From positions 1 through 60,494 of the forward strand of contig CAKULV010000014.1 of NCBI GenBank assembly GCA_934667425.1: a stretch of 60,494 nucleotides of DNA, read 5' to 3'. The notes beneath the pieces are model-generated. The model was not told the DNA's origin. It worked only from the letters and a program-made list of their open reading frames with translations, and made no database searches. A program made the translations under genes and the position numbers. Below, piece after piece: positions 40,371 through 48,402 of this stretch. This stretch comes from an uncultured Kiritimatiellota bacterium. Lineage in GTDB: Bacteria; Verrucomicrobiota; Kiritimatiellia; RFP12; UBA1067. Each line of letters opens with the position of its first letter. Within the stretch, counting starts at the first letter, position 1.

Positions 40371-43300
40371 ATGAAGCAGACTCCAGAATGTGGCGAATAT
40401 GTCGTTCGGTGGCACGGCGACCGTCTTTCGGTGTCGCTGGAAATGGCGTCCGCAAGGGAAGGCAGGGCCGTGTTCCGCACGAACGTGAGCGGCATCTGGA
40501 CGGACGTCGAAATGCGCAGGCAGCAGCTCGGCTCCTTCACGGTGGACGTGGCGCTCGACAGGGTCGGCGTGTTTGCCGGGAAATGCTGTTTCTTCCCGGA
40601 TGGTTCGTCCGTGCCGGAGTGGCCTCAGGGCGAAAACGTGCACATCAAGGTCGCGCCGGAATCCACACGCAGCGCAAATTCGATCTATACCGTATTCCCG
40701 CGCCAGTTCGGGTCCTTCCGCGAAATAGCGCGCAGGCTCCCCCACATCATGGACCGGATGGGCTTCCGCATCGTGCAGACCTTGCCTCCGTTCCCGGTGC
40801 CTACTACATACGCCGTGATGGGCGAGTACGGTTCGCCTTTTGCGTCCACGGACTTCAAGTCCGTGGATCCGTCCATGGCTGAATTTGATCGTTCCACAAC
40901 ACCGCTCGACCAGTTCATGGAACTTGTGGATGCCGTTCACTCGAAGGGCGGGCGGTTCTTCGTCGATCTTCCGGCGAACCACACCGGATGGGCGAGCACC
41001 CTGCAGACGCACCACCCGGAATGGTTCCGGCGCAACGGGGACGGCAGTTTCGCCTCCCCCGGCGCCTGGGGCGTCGTGTGGGAGGATCTTGTCGAGCTCG
41101 ACTACGCGCATGGTGCGTTGCGCGAATACATGGCGGAGATATTCCTGTTCTGGTGCAGGCATGGCGTTGACGGCTTCAGGTGCGATGCGGGCTACATGAT
41201 CCCTGCCTCCGCATGGCGCGTGATAGTGGATCGCGTCCGCGAGCAGTACCCCGATGCGGTGTTCATGCTTGAGGGATTGGGCGGGCGCATAGACGTCACC
41301 GACAGTCTGCTCTCCGACATCGGCCTCGACTGGGCGTATTCCGAGCTGTTCCAGACGTATGACCGTGCCCAGGCGGAGGGATACCTCCCTGCGGCCAACG
41401 AACGGGCGAGAAGATTCGGGGCCCTTGTGCACTTCGCCGAGACGCACGACAACAACCGCCTCGCCTGTGGAGGCAAGACCTATGCAAGGATGCGCGTTGC
41501 GCTTGCCGCCCTGTTGAGCCATCAGGGTGCGTGGGGAATCACGAACGGCGTAGAGTGGTTCGCAACCGAGAAGATCGATGTCCATGGCAAGAACGACATG
41601 GGCTGGGGCGCATCCGAAAACATGGTCGGGCTTGTTTCGTCGCTGAACCGCCTCCTTGCCGAGCATCCTGCGTTCGAGGGCGATGTCCGGCAGGAGCTGA
41701 TCCAGTGCGGCGGCGGGAACTTCCTTGCGGTTCTGCGCGAGCCGGTGCGTCCGGGATGCGACGATGGCAAGGTTCTCGCAATCGTCAACCTCGATTGCGA
41801 GAATGCCGTCCGGGCGCATTGGGACGAAGGGAGATTCCCGGAGTGCAGATGCCGCGAGCTGCTGAGCGGCCGGACTTTCGACCTTCGGCAGGGCGTTGAG
41901 ATCGGCCCGGGCGGCTTCATCTGCGTGGAACGCGACGATGGTGGAGCCTGCGCGAATGTCCCGCGCCATGCCATCGCCGAGTCTGGCAATGCCGCCGAAC
42001 CTTTCGGGGGCGGCAATGTGTCATGGCACTGGCCCGAGGATTGCCGCAGGGAAGTGTGCGTGCCGGACGGCATGGGGCTTGCGATAGATTGTCCACACCC
42101 GTATCGTGCGCTGATTCTTGAGGGCGAAAGGGCGTTTCCGTGTGTCCCGGCATACTGTGGGGATGGGACTCGGGCCAGACGGCTCACACTTGAGCTGGCG
42201 GTGTTTGCGCCGGACGGCGTGAAGCGTTCGATGTCATCAGTCCTCGTGCTGCCGCCGCTGGAACGCGCACGTGTCGCGCTTGACGTCTCGGGGGACGAGA
42301 TTCGCGGCGACGGCACTCTCCGCACGTGCCTGTCGAATGGGAATGGGGCGGACGCATTTCTGCCTTTGCGTTGGGGTGAAGTGCGTTCGCAGTATGATTC
42401 GCTGTTCTCCGCGAATCCCAATGCGGAATGCCCATCGGATCGCCTTGTCCTCTGGACGCGGTGCCGGGCGTGGCTCCAGTACGAGGGCTATTCCCATGCG
42501 ATAGATTCGGAGTCGGCGACAGGCTTCCGCGCGGATCCGTCCGGAAGGTTTGCGGAATGGCGGTTTGTCGTGCCCGCCGGGATGGGGCGCGAGGTGCCGT
42601 TCGTCTTCAGGCTGGAACTTGCGGAAGGCATGAATGCGGCACGCCTTGCGGTGCGTCGCTGCGACCAGGGGGTCGGCTTCGGCGAGCGGGTGCGCATCGT
42701 GTTCCGTCCAGACCTCGAATGCCGGAGCTTCCATGAGGTGACGAAGGCCTACAGGGGCGAAGCCGAGATCGCCGCCAGGATAGCCTCAGCGGTGCGCCTT
42801 GAGGTTCATGGCGGCGAGATGCACGAAGGCGGCGAATGGTCTTACAGCGTTCCGCACCCTGACGAGGCCGGGCGCGGGCAGGAGCCGTGCGGCGACCTGT
42901 ATTCCCCCGGATGGATATCGTGCGATTTCATGCCGGGCGATGCGGCCGAGATCATCTGCTTACATGGGGATGTGGATTTGCGGAAGGTCGAGTGGCCTGG
43001 CATTGCCGGAGGGCGCAGCAAACGCCCTGCGCATCCAGCGGAATCTCCGGCCCGGCCGATCCCTCTCGTGGACGGGCTCAGGTCTGCATTGGATCTGTTC
43101 ATGGTCAGGCGTGGGGATAACCGCACGGTGATCGCCGGCTATCCGTGGTTCCTCGATTGGGGGCGCGACACGTTCATCTTCCTGCGTGGTGCGATTGCGG
43201 CGGGCAGGCTTGATGATGCGGAGAAGATACTTGCCGCCTTCGCCGCGTTCGAAGAGCGTGGCACCCTGCCGAACATAATATACGGCGACACCGCCGGCAA

Positions 43301-44174
43301 TCGCGATACGGTTGACGCCCAACTGTGGTTCGTGCTGTGCGTCAAGGAATGGATGTCGAGGGCCGGGTGCAAGGCGTCCGTATCTTCTGTCCGCCTGTTC
43401 CGCAAGACTGCGCTGTCGATCATCGAGAACTATGTGAAGGGAACGCCGAACGGCATTCGGGTTGATGGGGAGTCGGGACTGGTGTGGACCCCATCGCACT
43501 TCACGTGGATGGACACCAACTATCCGGCATGCACCCCGCGATGCGGATATCCGGTGGAGATACAGGCCCTTTGGATATCGGCGTTGCGCTTCGCCGGCGG
43601 GAAATGGGACAAGCTTGCGGACAAGGCCACGGAAAGCGTCAAACGGCTCTTCTGCGGTCCTGACGGATTCGCCGACTGCCTTGACGCATGGAACGGGGAG
43701 GCTGCCGCCGAGGCGACCCCCGACTTTTCGGTGCGGCCCAACCAGCTGATGCTGATATCTCTTGGCGTAATTGGGCTTGAATCCCGTGAGTCCTGCTTGT
43801 CAATGCTTAATGCGTGTGAACGGCTGCTGGTCCCTGGCGGCATACGTTCGCTCGATGCGCGAGACGCAAAATACCGCGGCACATATGCCGGCGACGAGGA
43901 TACGAGCCGCAAGCCGGCCTACCATAACGGGACGGTGTGGGCATGGCCCATGCCGATGTTTGCGGAAGCGGCGGTGAAATGCGGATGCCTCTCGAAGGGG
44001 CAGGCGGGTTCGCTGCTTGCCGGCGTTGTCGAGAACCTTAACACGGAATGTCTCTGCCAAATTTCGGAAATAGCCGATGGGGATGCGCCGCATGCGCAGA
44101 AGGGGTGCAGGGCCCAGGCCTGGAGTGCATCGGAGTTTTTGAGAGTTTTGTTGACAACGTGCATGGGATTGTGA
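40371..44174 (+). CDS. Bifunctional glycogen debranching enzyme (GH13 transferase-like plus GH133 amylo-1,6-glucosidase)
   Basis: The 1,267-residue protein joins an N-terminal beta domain, a GH13 alpha-amylase-type barrel (about 90-480) and a C-terminal GH133 (GDE_C) (alpha/alpha)6 domain (about 915-1260). The GH13 triad is visible: nucleophile Asp272 (GVDGFRCDAGY), acid/base Glu301 (FMLEGLGG) and Asp360 (FAETHDNNR). The GH133 part has YPWFLDWGRDTFIFLRG, GTLPNIIYGDT, DTVDAQLWFV and YHNGTVWAWPMPMF. This two-activity layout resembles eukaryotic-type debranching enzymes and removes glycogen branches by oligosaccharide transfer and then 1,6-hydrolysis. There is no signal peptide, so it acts on cytoplasmic glycogen. 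It follows the PP-loop gene by nine bases. Confidence 0.88.
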   Translation: MKQTPECGEYVVRWHGDRLSVSLEMASAREGRAVFRTNVSGIWTDVEMRRQQLGSFTVDVALDRVGVFAGKCCFFPDGSSVPEWPQGENVHIKVAPESTRSANSIYTVFPRQFGSFREIARRLPHIMDRMGFRIVQTLPPFPVPTTYAVMGEYGSPFASTDFKSVDPSMAEFDRSTTPLDQFMELVDAVHSKGGRFFVDLPANHTGWASTLQTHHPEWFRRNGDGSFASPGAWGVVWEDLVELDYAHGALREYMAEIFLFWCRHGVDGFRCDAGYMIPASAWRVIVDRVREQYPDAVFMLEGLGGRIDVTDSLLSDIGLDWAYSELFQTYDRAQAEGYLPAANERARRFGALVHFAETHDNNRLACGGKTYARMRVALAALLSHQGAWGITNGVEWFATEKIDVHGKNDMGWGASENMVGLVSSLNRLLAEHPAFEGDVRQELIQCGGGNFLAVLREPVRPGCDDGKVLAIVNLDCENAVRAHWDEGRFPECRCRELLSGRTFDLRQGVEIGPGGFICVERDDGGACANVPRHAIAESGNAAEPFGGGNVSWHWPEDCRREVCVPDGMGLAIDCPHPYRALILEGERAFPCVPAYCGDGTRARRLTLELAVFAPDGVKRSMSSVLVLPPLERARVALDVSGDEIRGDGTLRTCLSNGNGADAFLPLRWGEVRSQYDSLFSANPNAECPSDRLVLWTRCRAWLQYEGYSHAIDSESATGFRADPSGRFAEWRFVVPAGMGREVPFVFRLELAEGMNAARLAVRRCDQGVGFGERVRIVFRPDLECRSFHEVTKAYRGEAEIAARIASAVRLEVHGGEMHEGGEWSYSVPHPDEAGRGQEPCGDLYSPGWISCDFMPGDAAEIICLHGDVDLRKVEWPGIAGGRSKRPAHPAESPARPIPLVDGLRSALDLFMVRRGDNRTVIAGYPWFLDWGRDTFIFLRGAIAAGRLDDAEKILAAFAAFEERGTLPNIIYGDTAGNRDTVDAQLWFVLCVKEWMSRAGCKASVSSVRLFRKTALSIIENYVKGTPNGIRVDGESGLVWTPSHFTWMDTNYPACTPRCGYPVEIQALWISALRFAGGKWDKLADKATESVKRLFCGPDGFADCLDAWNGEAAAEATPDFSVRPNQLMLISLGVIGLESRESCLSMLNACERLLVPGGIRSLDARDAKYRGTYAGDEDTSRKPAYHNGTVWAWPMPMFAEAAVKCGCLSKGQAGSLLAGVVENLNTECLCQISEIADGDAPHAQKGCRAQAWSASEFLRVLLTTCMGL

Positions 44175-44180
44175 TTTAAT
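44151..44180 (+). promoter_or_regulatory. Promoter of the FtsB-like/metalloprotease-like operon
   Basis: TTGACA (44151-44156), 18-base spacer, TTTAAT (44175-44180) preceded by TGa. The -35 lies inside the end of the debranching enzyme gene. Confidence 0.7.
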
Positions 44181-44215
44181 ACGCACATATCTCCTCATAA
44201 GGCGCAGATGGTAAA

Positions 44216-44491
44216 GTGATAGACAAGTTGTTCAAAGGTTTGTTTTTCATCATATTCGGAGCGATTGTCGCAACCGGGCTGGTAATCACGTTCCCGAAAT
44301 ACCGTCAGGCGGCCGGTCTTGAACAGGCAAAGGCGGAGTTGGATCGCCGGATAAACCTCAAGAACGAGGAGATCGCCGCAGTGCGTGAAAAGCAGAATCG
44401 CTTTCGCACCGATCGAGAGTTCGTGGAGGGGCTTGCGCGTGAAAATCGCCGCGTGTTCCCTGGCGAGCTCGTGTTTGTGTTCGAGAATTGA
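44216..44491 (+). CDS. FtsB/DivIC-like septum formation initiator protein
   Basis: The 91-residue product from a GTG start has one membrane helix (LFFIIFGAIVATGLVITF) followed by a coiled coil (LEQAKAELDRRINLKNEEIAAVREKQNRFRTDREFVEGLARENRRV) and ends with PGELVFVF. This is the architecture of FtsB/DivIC, a bitopic divisome protein that joins FtsQ and FtsL; the end resembles the REELGYxxPGExVF pattern of the family. GTG is used because no ATG fits; AAGG lies upstream. The next gene overlaps or nearly touches it. Confidence 0.8.
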   Translation: MIDKLFKGLFFIIFGAIVATGLVITFPKYRQAAGLEQAKAELDRRINLKNEEIAAVREKQNRFRTDREFVEGLARENRRVFPGELVFVFEN

Positions 44492-44499
44492 GGTCGAGC

Positions 44500-45222
44500 A
44501 TGGTGCGGTTCGCCCGTCTCATTGCGGCCGTGCTGTGCTTCCCGTTCGTCTGGTCGCTGTGCCGCACGTTCTACGATTCATTCTTCCTTGCTTCGGGAAC
44601 GTCAAAGGGGTGGTTCCCCTCGGATGCCGTGGCGCTGTTCCTCGGCATGTCCGCATTCCTGCTGGTGCGCATGATAGCGTCCGACCCCGTGCGCCTATAT
44701 GTGCTTGGACATGAACTCACCCATGCATTGTGGGGCCTGGCGTTCGGGGCGCGAGTGTCGAGGCTCAAGGTCGGAGCCAAGGGCGGCAGTGTCCAACTCA
44801 CCAAGTCAAATGTCTGGATCACGCTTGCGCCGTATTTCTTCCCGTTCTGGACGATGCTGGTCGTCGCGCTGGCATTGGCGGTGAGGGGCGTCATGCATTT
44901 CACGCATCCCGGTGCGCCGCTTCCCATGCCATGGGCCTGGACGTTCATGGTTGGCTTCACCTGGTGCCTGCACCTGTGCTTCACGATACGCTCGCTGATG
45001 CAGACGCAGCCGGACATCGAGGAATATGGCCGTGTGTTCTCCTGGACGCTCATACTTGCCTGCAACCTGGCGGGGGCGATCCTCTGGATTGCATGCACGA
45101 CGGACGTGTCGCTTGTGGCCGTAGGCGCGTGCCTCGCGTCAAATGCGGCTAACGCCTATTCCGCCGTGTGGGCAATATGCCGTAGCCTGGTTTCGGCTGT
45201 GGTCGCAGGTGTCAGTTCGTGA
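44500..45222 (+). CDS. Polytopic membrane protein with HExxH motif (M50-like)
   Basis: The product (240 residues from ATG 44500) has an early membrane helix (LIAAVLCFPFVWSLC), then LGHELTHALWGLAFGARVSRLKVG, in which HELTH matches the zinc-binding HExxH placed at a membrane helix, as in M50/site-2-type proteases and related membrane proteins. At least three more helices follow (WTMLVVALALAV, WTLILACNLAGAILWIA, VAVGACLASNAANAYSAVWAI). The second metal ligand motif (LDG or NxxPxxxxDG) of true S2P proteases is not seen, so proteolytic activity is doubtful. A TTG start at 44488 overlapping the previous stop is possible. The 3' end overlaps that of the convergent DeoR gene by 11 bases. Confidence 0.6.
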   Translation: MVRFARLIAAVLCFPFVWSLCRTFYDSFFLASGTSKGWFPSDAVALFLGMSAFLLVRMIASDPVRLYVLGHELTHALWGLAFGARVSRLKVGAKGGSVQLTKSNVWITLAPYFFPFWTMLVVALALAVRGVMHFTHPGAPLPMPWAWTFMVGFTWCLHLCFTIRSLMQTQPDIEEYGRVFSWTLILACNLAGAILWIACTTDVSLVAVGACLASNAANAYSAVWAICRSLVSAVVAGVSS

Positions 45223-45925
45223 TTATCGCGTCGAACGTGCCGCGCGCGGCGAGCCTGTACAGCCCCGTGCGGTTGACCTTCGAGTGGTCGAGCAGAAGGT
45301 ATCGCTTCGATGCGTTGTCCAACGCCTTTCGGATCAGTTCGGCCTGCCGCTCATGGTTCGTTGTGACGGTCTTCGCGTCCATGCCGAAAGCCGATATGAA
45401 GGCCTTTGTCACGTTGAAGTGCGAGAGCTGTTCGAGCGTCGCCGCGCCGAGGATCGAGTTGAGCTGGGCATCGTAGTTCCCGCCAAGCCCGATAAGGACG
45501 TATTGCGGCGGGAACTTTCGGAAGTTCTGCATGATTGAGACTGAATTCGTCACGATCGTAAGGTGCTGGAAGTCTGCCGCCCTCAGCAGCTGCGCGAATT
45601 CGTAGACGGTGGTGGATGAATCGAGGAACAGGATGTCGCCCTCGGTAACAAGGTCGAGCGCCATTTGCGCTATGGACATCTTTGCCTTGCGGTTCGCTAT
45701 TATGCGTTCCTGGTAGCCGCTCGAGTCCGTTTGGACTGTCGCCATGCGCTCGTTCCACACGAGACCGCCCCTCACCTTCGAGACGGCGTCGCGCCTGGCA
45801 AGTTCCTCCGCGTCACGGTGGATCGTCGCGGAGCTGACCTTGAACTTCCTCATGAGTTCGGGAAGCGTACACCGTTTTTTCGTCTTGAGGTAGTCGAGAA
45901 TCAAATGTGTGCGTAGCTTATCCAT
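45212..45925 (-). CDS. DeoR-family transcriptional regulator
   Basis: The 237-residue product has the N-terminal DeoR winged helix (RTHLILDYLKTKKRCTLPELMRKFKVSSATIHRDAEELARRDAVSKVRGGLV) and the sugar-phosphate-sensing domain (NRKAKMSIAQMALDLVTEGDILFLDSSTTVYEFAQLL, TIVTNSVSIMQNF, GGNYDAQLNSILGAATLEQL, ERQAELIRKALDNASKRYLLLDHSKVNRTG). Such regulators usually repress sugar operons and respond to a phosphorylated sugar. It is divergent from the PfkB kinase gene, 104 bases away, so that kinase or its product is the likely target or signal. ATG 45925 rather than 45943 is chosen because a -10 box ends eight bases upstream of 45925. Confidence 0.88.
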   Translation of the reverse strand: MDKLRTHLILDYLKTKKRCTLPELMRKFKVSSATIHRDAEELARRDAVSKVRGGLVWNERMATVQTDSSGYQERIIANRKAKMSIAQMALDLVTEGDILFLDSSTTVYEFAQLLRAADFQHLTIVTNSVSIMQNFRKFPPQYVLIGLGGNYDAQLNSILGAATLEQLSHFNVTKAFISAFGMDAKTVTTNHERQAELIRKALDNASKRYLLLDHSKVNRTGLYRLAARGTFDAIITN

Positions 45926-45933
45926 GGGCGCAT

Positions 45934-45942
45934 AGTCTACCA
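45934..45942 (-). promoter_or_regulatory. Extended -10 promoter of the DeoR gene
   Basis: Minus-strand TGgTAGACT at 45942-45934, eight bases before the ATG: again a leaderless geometry. Confidence 0.55.
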
Positions 45943-45960
45943 TATCTCGGCATATCTCTC
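45941..45960. promoter_or_regulatory. Tandem decamer repeat, candidate DeoR operator
   Basis: CATATCTCgg and CATATCTCtc are adjacent 10-bp direct repeats (45941-45950 and 45951-45960); weaker AT...CTC-like decamers continue in the same phase on both sides (45931-45990). They overlap the region just upstream of the DeoR -10, one helical turn apart. Confidence 0.5.
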
Positions 45961-46014
45961 AAATGGTCTCATAACCGCTCATTGCCTGTCTCGCACATTT
46001 CTGTCGCCATTTAG

Positions 46015-46020
46015 TATAAT
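46015..46020 (+). promoter_or_regulatory. -10 box of the PfkB kinase gene
   Basis: Perfect TATAAT at 46015-46020, nine bases before the ATG at 46030; no TGn and no good -35, which would fit regulated expression. Confidence 0.6.
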
Positions 46021-46029
46021 TCCGCCAAC

Positions 46030-46983
46030 ATGAAACAGTTTGACTACATTGGAATGGGTTTCGTCTCGAACGACCACCTGGCGGTGCTGCCTTTCATCCC
46101 CATGGACACGAAGGTAAGGATGCTTTCCCACGCAATCCTCGGCGGAGGGCCGGCGGGGAACTCGACGGCAGGCGCGGCAACGCTCGGGATGAGTGCGGCG
46201 TTCATCGGCACGGTTGGAGACGATTCGGATGGTCGCATGATAATCGACGCATTTGCCAGGCAGGGGGTCGATACGTCGATGGTGGCCGTGCGCAAGGGCG
46301 CCACGAGCGCGATCGCGTACCTGTGGATAGACGAGAAGACGGGGGCCCGCTCATGCGCCTGGACTCGCGAGGGTTTGGACGAGCTTACGGCGGACGAGAT
46401 CACGCCGGAGATGGCGGACGCGATTCGCAGGGCGAAGATACTGCATCTTGACGGACACAACGCGGAAGGCGCGATCGCTGCGGCCAAGGTCGCCAAGTCC
46501 GCCGGCGTGACGATAATGTACGATGCCGGAACGATCCGCTCCGGCATGGACGGGCTGCTGCCGCTTGCGGACCTTCTCGTATGCTCCGGCGAGTTCGCCG
46601 TTTCGGTGGCGGCCGGACGGGACAGCCTGATCACCGACGCATACACGGTGGAGGATGTAGAGTCCGCCGTACACACCCTCTACGAAAGGTACCATCCGGC
46701 CGTCTGCGGCGCGACAATGGGAGTGCGGGGGTCGATGTGCTTTGACGGCAAGAATATGGTGAAGTGTCCGGCGTTCCATGTGGAGAAGGTCGTCGACACG
46801 ACAGGATGCGGAGACCTGTTCCACACGGGCTTTGCGGTCCGGTGGCTTGAGACGCACGACCTGCTCGACTGCCAGCGTTTCGGGGCGGCGGTTTCGGCAA
46901 TCAAGTGCCGGGGGCTCTCCGGACGCCCGCCGGCGGCGCCTACGCGCACGGAGGTGGATGCGTTCCTTTCCGCCCACGCATGA
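46030..46983 (+). CDS. PfkB (ribokinase)-family carbohydrate kinase
   Basis: The 317-residue product has the family's N-terminal glycine signature (LGGGPAGNSTAGAATLGMSAAFIGTVGDD), substrate-lid strands, and the C-terminal catalytic signature KVVDTTGCGDLFHTGFAVRWL, in which the catalytic Asp is present but the usual DTxGAGD reads DTTGCGD. It phosphorylates a sugar or nucleoside with ATP in the cytoplasm; the substrate is not identifiable. Divergent from a DeoR regulator and therefore probably controlled by it. Ends 20 bases from convergent ychF. Confidence 0.88.
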   Translation: MKQFDYIGMGFVSNDHLAVLPFIPMDTKVRMLSHAILGGGPAGNSTAGAATLGMSAAFIGTVGDDSDGRMIIDAFARQGVDTSMVAVRKGATSAIAYLWIDEKTGARSCAWTREGLDELTADEITPEMADAIRRAKILHLDGHNAEGAIAAAKVAKSAGVTIMYDAGTIRSGMDGLLPLADLLVCSGEFAVSVAAGRDSLITDAYTVEDVESAVHTLYERYHPAVCGATMGVRGSMCFDGKNMVKCPAFHVEKVVDTTGCGDLFHTGFAVRWLETHDLLDCQRFGAAVSAIKCRGLSGRPPAAPTRTEVDAFLSAHA

Positions 46984-47001
46984 GGGCGGGAGATCCTGCC
47001 C
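46984..47001. terminator. Hairpin between convergent pfkB-like gene and ychF
   Basis: GGGCGGG pairs with CCTGCCC (one G-U) around AGAT; it directly follows the kinase stop. On the plus strand it is followed by CGGCTATTTG with no T-run, so termination strength is uncertain. Confidence 0.4.
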
Positions 47002-47003
47002 GG

Positions 47004-48125
47004 CTATTTGCTGAACAGGAACTCAACGACGTCGCCGTCCTGCATCTCGTATTCCTTGCCTTCGGGACGCAGGGCGCCGGCTGCGCGCGCACCGGCGACG
47101 CCTCCATTCTTCACGTAGTCGTCGAACGCTATCACTTCGGCCCGGATGAATCCCTTTTCGAAATCCGTGTGGATCACGCCGGCGCATTGCGGGGCCTTCC
47201 ATCCGCGATGGAAAGTCCACGCACGGGCCTCCTTGGGACCGGCCGTGAAGTAAGACGCGAGCCCAAGCGTGCGGTACGCGAGCTTGATAGTGCGGTCGAG
47301 CGAGGATTCCGTCAGGCCGTAGCTTGCGAGGAATTCCGCGGCTTCGTCTTCCGAGAGTCCGGCAAGGTCTGCCTCCATCTGTGCGCATACCACGACCATC
47401 TCGCATCCTTGCCTTGTGGCATACTCCCTGAGGGCAGAGACGTGCGGATTGCCTTCGCCGGACACGTTGTCGTCTGACACGTTGGCGCAGTAGATGACCT
47501 TCTTGTCCGTCAGAAAGTGCAGATCCTTCAGCACGGGAAGTATCGGGTCTCCATCCTTGCGTGGGAAGCTGCGGACGGGGCTGCCCGATTCGAGATGCTG
47601 GAGCAGGGCGGCACATGCCTCGGCCTCCGGACGGAGCGGAGGCTTTGCCTGCGCTTCCTTCTTGATCCTGTCGTAGCGTTTGCGGAGTTGCTCCATGTCG
47701 GCGAGGATAAGCTCGGTCTCGATCACCTCGGCATCGTCCACGGGCGCGATGGGCGCGGACTTGTTGCCGCCCTCCTGCACATGGATTATGTCGTCGTTCT
47801 CGAAGCAGCGCACCACATGCAGGATAGCGTCGCATTCGCGGATGTTCGCGAGAAACTTGTTTCCGAGGCCTTCACCCTTGGACGCGCCCTTCACGAGGCC
47901 CGCGATATCGGTGAACTCCACCGTAGCCCGGATTATCTGGGCAGGGTTGACTATCTTCGCGAGCTCGTTGAGGCGGCCGTCCTGCACCTCCACGATTGCG
48001 GAGTTTGGCTCGATGGTGCAGAACGGGTAGTTCTCTGCGGCGGCCTGCTGCTTCTTGGTGAGAGCGTTGAAAAGCGTGCTCTTGCCGACGTTCGGGAGAC
48101 CGACGATGCCTACGGAAAGACTCAT
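47004..48125 (-). CDS. ychF: Ribosome-associated ATPase/GTPase YchF
   Basis: YchF (OLA1) is a universally conserved P-loop ATPase that binds ribosomes and influences stress responses. The 373-residue product has GIVGLPNVGKSTLFNALTKKQ, DIAGLVKGASKGEGLGNKFL (G3), the altered G4 position CANVSDDN that explains ATP preference in this family, the helical insertion, and the C-terminal TGS-type domain (LASYFTAGPKEARAWTFHRG ... GKEYEMQDGDVVEFLFSK). It is complete. AAGGAAT precedes ATG, and an extended -10 lies about 38 bases upstream. Confidence 0.96.
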   Translation of the reverse strand: MSLSVGIVGLPNVGKSTLFNALTKKQQAAAENYPFCTIEPNSAIVEVQDGRLNELAKIVNPAQIIRATVEFTDIAGLVKGASKGEGLGNKFLANIRECDAILHVVRCFENDDIIHVQEGGNKSAPIAPVDDAEVIETELILADMEQLRKRYDRIKKEAQAKPPLRPEAEACAALLQHLESGSPVRSFPRKDGDPILPVLKDLHFLTDKKVIYCANVSDDNVSGEGNPHVSALREYATRQGCEMVVVCAQMEADLAGLSEDEAAEFLASYGLTESSLDRTIKLAYRTLGLASYFTAGPKEARAWTFHRGWKAPQCAGVIHTDFEKGFIRAEVIAFDDYVKNGGVAGARAAGALRPEGKEYEMQDGDVVEFLFSK

Positions 48126-48163
48126 ATTCCTTGACCTTGACCTTTCGATTTTGATTGCCGTGT

Positions 48164-48172
48164 ATTATACCA
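48164..48172 (-). promoter_or_regulatory. Extended -10 promoter of ychF
   Basis: Minus-strand TGgTATAAT at 48172-48164. The leader is about 30 bases, so this gene is led, unlike several others with the same box. Confidence 0.7.
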
Positions 48173-48220
48173 CACATGGAGAGGCGCGCCATGCGACTCT
48201 CGCTTGCGGCTTCAGCGCAA

Positions 48221-48258
48221 GGTTGCGCATTGTGCAAGCGAATTGGCGAAAGTGCAAT
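48221..48258 (+). promoter_or_regulatory. Conserved upstream element, copy A
   Basis: About 32 of 38 bases match copy B at 51442-51479. The core TTGCGCA-T-TGTGCAA is an imperfect inverted repeat (one mismatch), followed by GCGAATTG. It begins 60 bases upstream of a -10 candidate. The rest of 48173-48402 contains only this promoter region and the leader. Confidence 0.65.
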
Positions 48259-48277
48259 ATACATTCCGGCCCTTTTT

Positions 48278-48286
48278 TGGTACATT
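48278..48286 (+). promoter_or_regulatory. Extended -10 of the first 1,000-residue paralogue
   Basis: TGgTACATT at 48278-48286 with no recognisable -35, consistent with activator dependence. Leader about 110 bases to ATG 48403. Confidence 0.5.
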
Positions 48287-48402
48287 GACTTCCGTCGGCC
48301 GGCGAGTGTGGCGTTGGCTTGACGCGAGGCCGCCGCCGGAATCCCATCGACAGGGATCGTGTCGGGTTCGCATATGGACATGGAGGAAGGAGAGAACCGA
48401 AT

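Noticed and set aside
39321..41969. 882-codon open frame on the minus strand
   Set aside because: Opposite the PP-loop and GH13 genes, whose catalytic motifs are plain; the antisense product has no recognisable domain.
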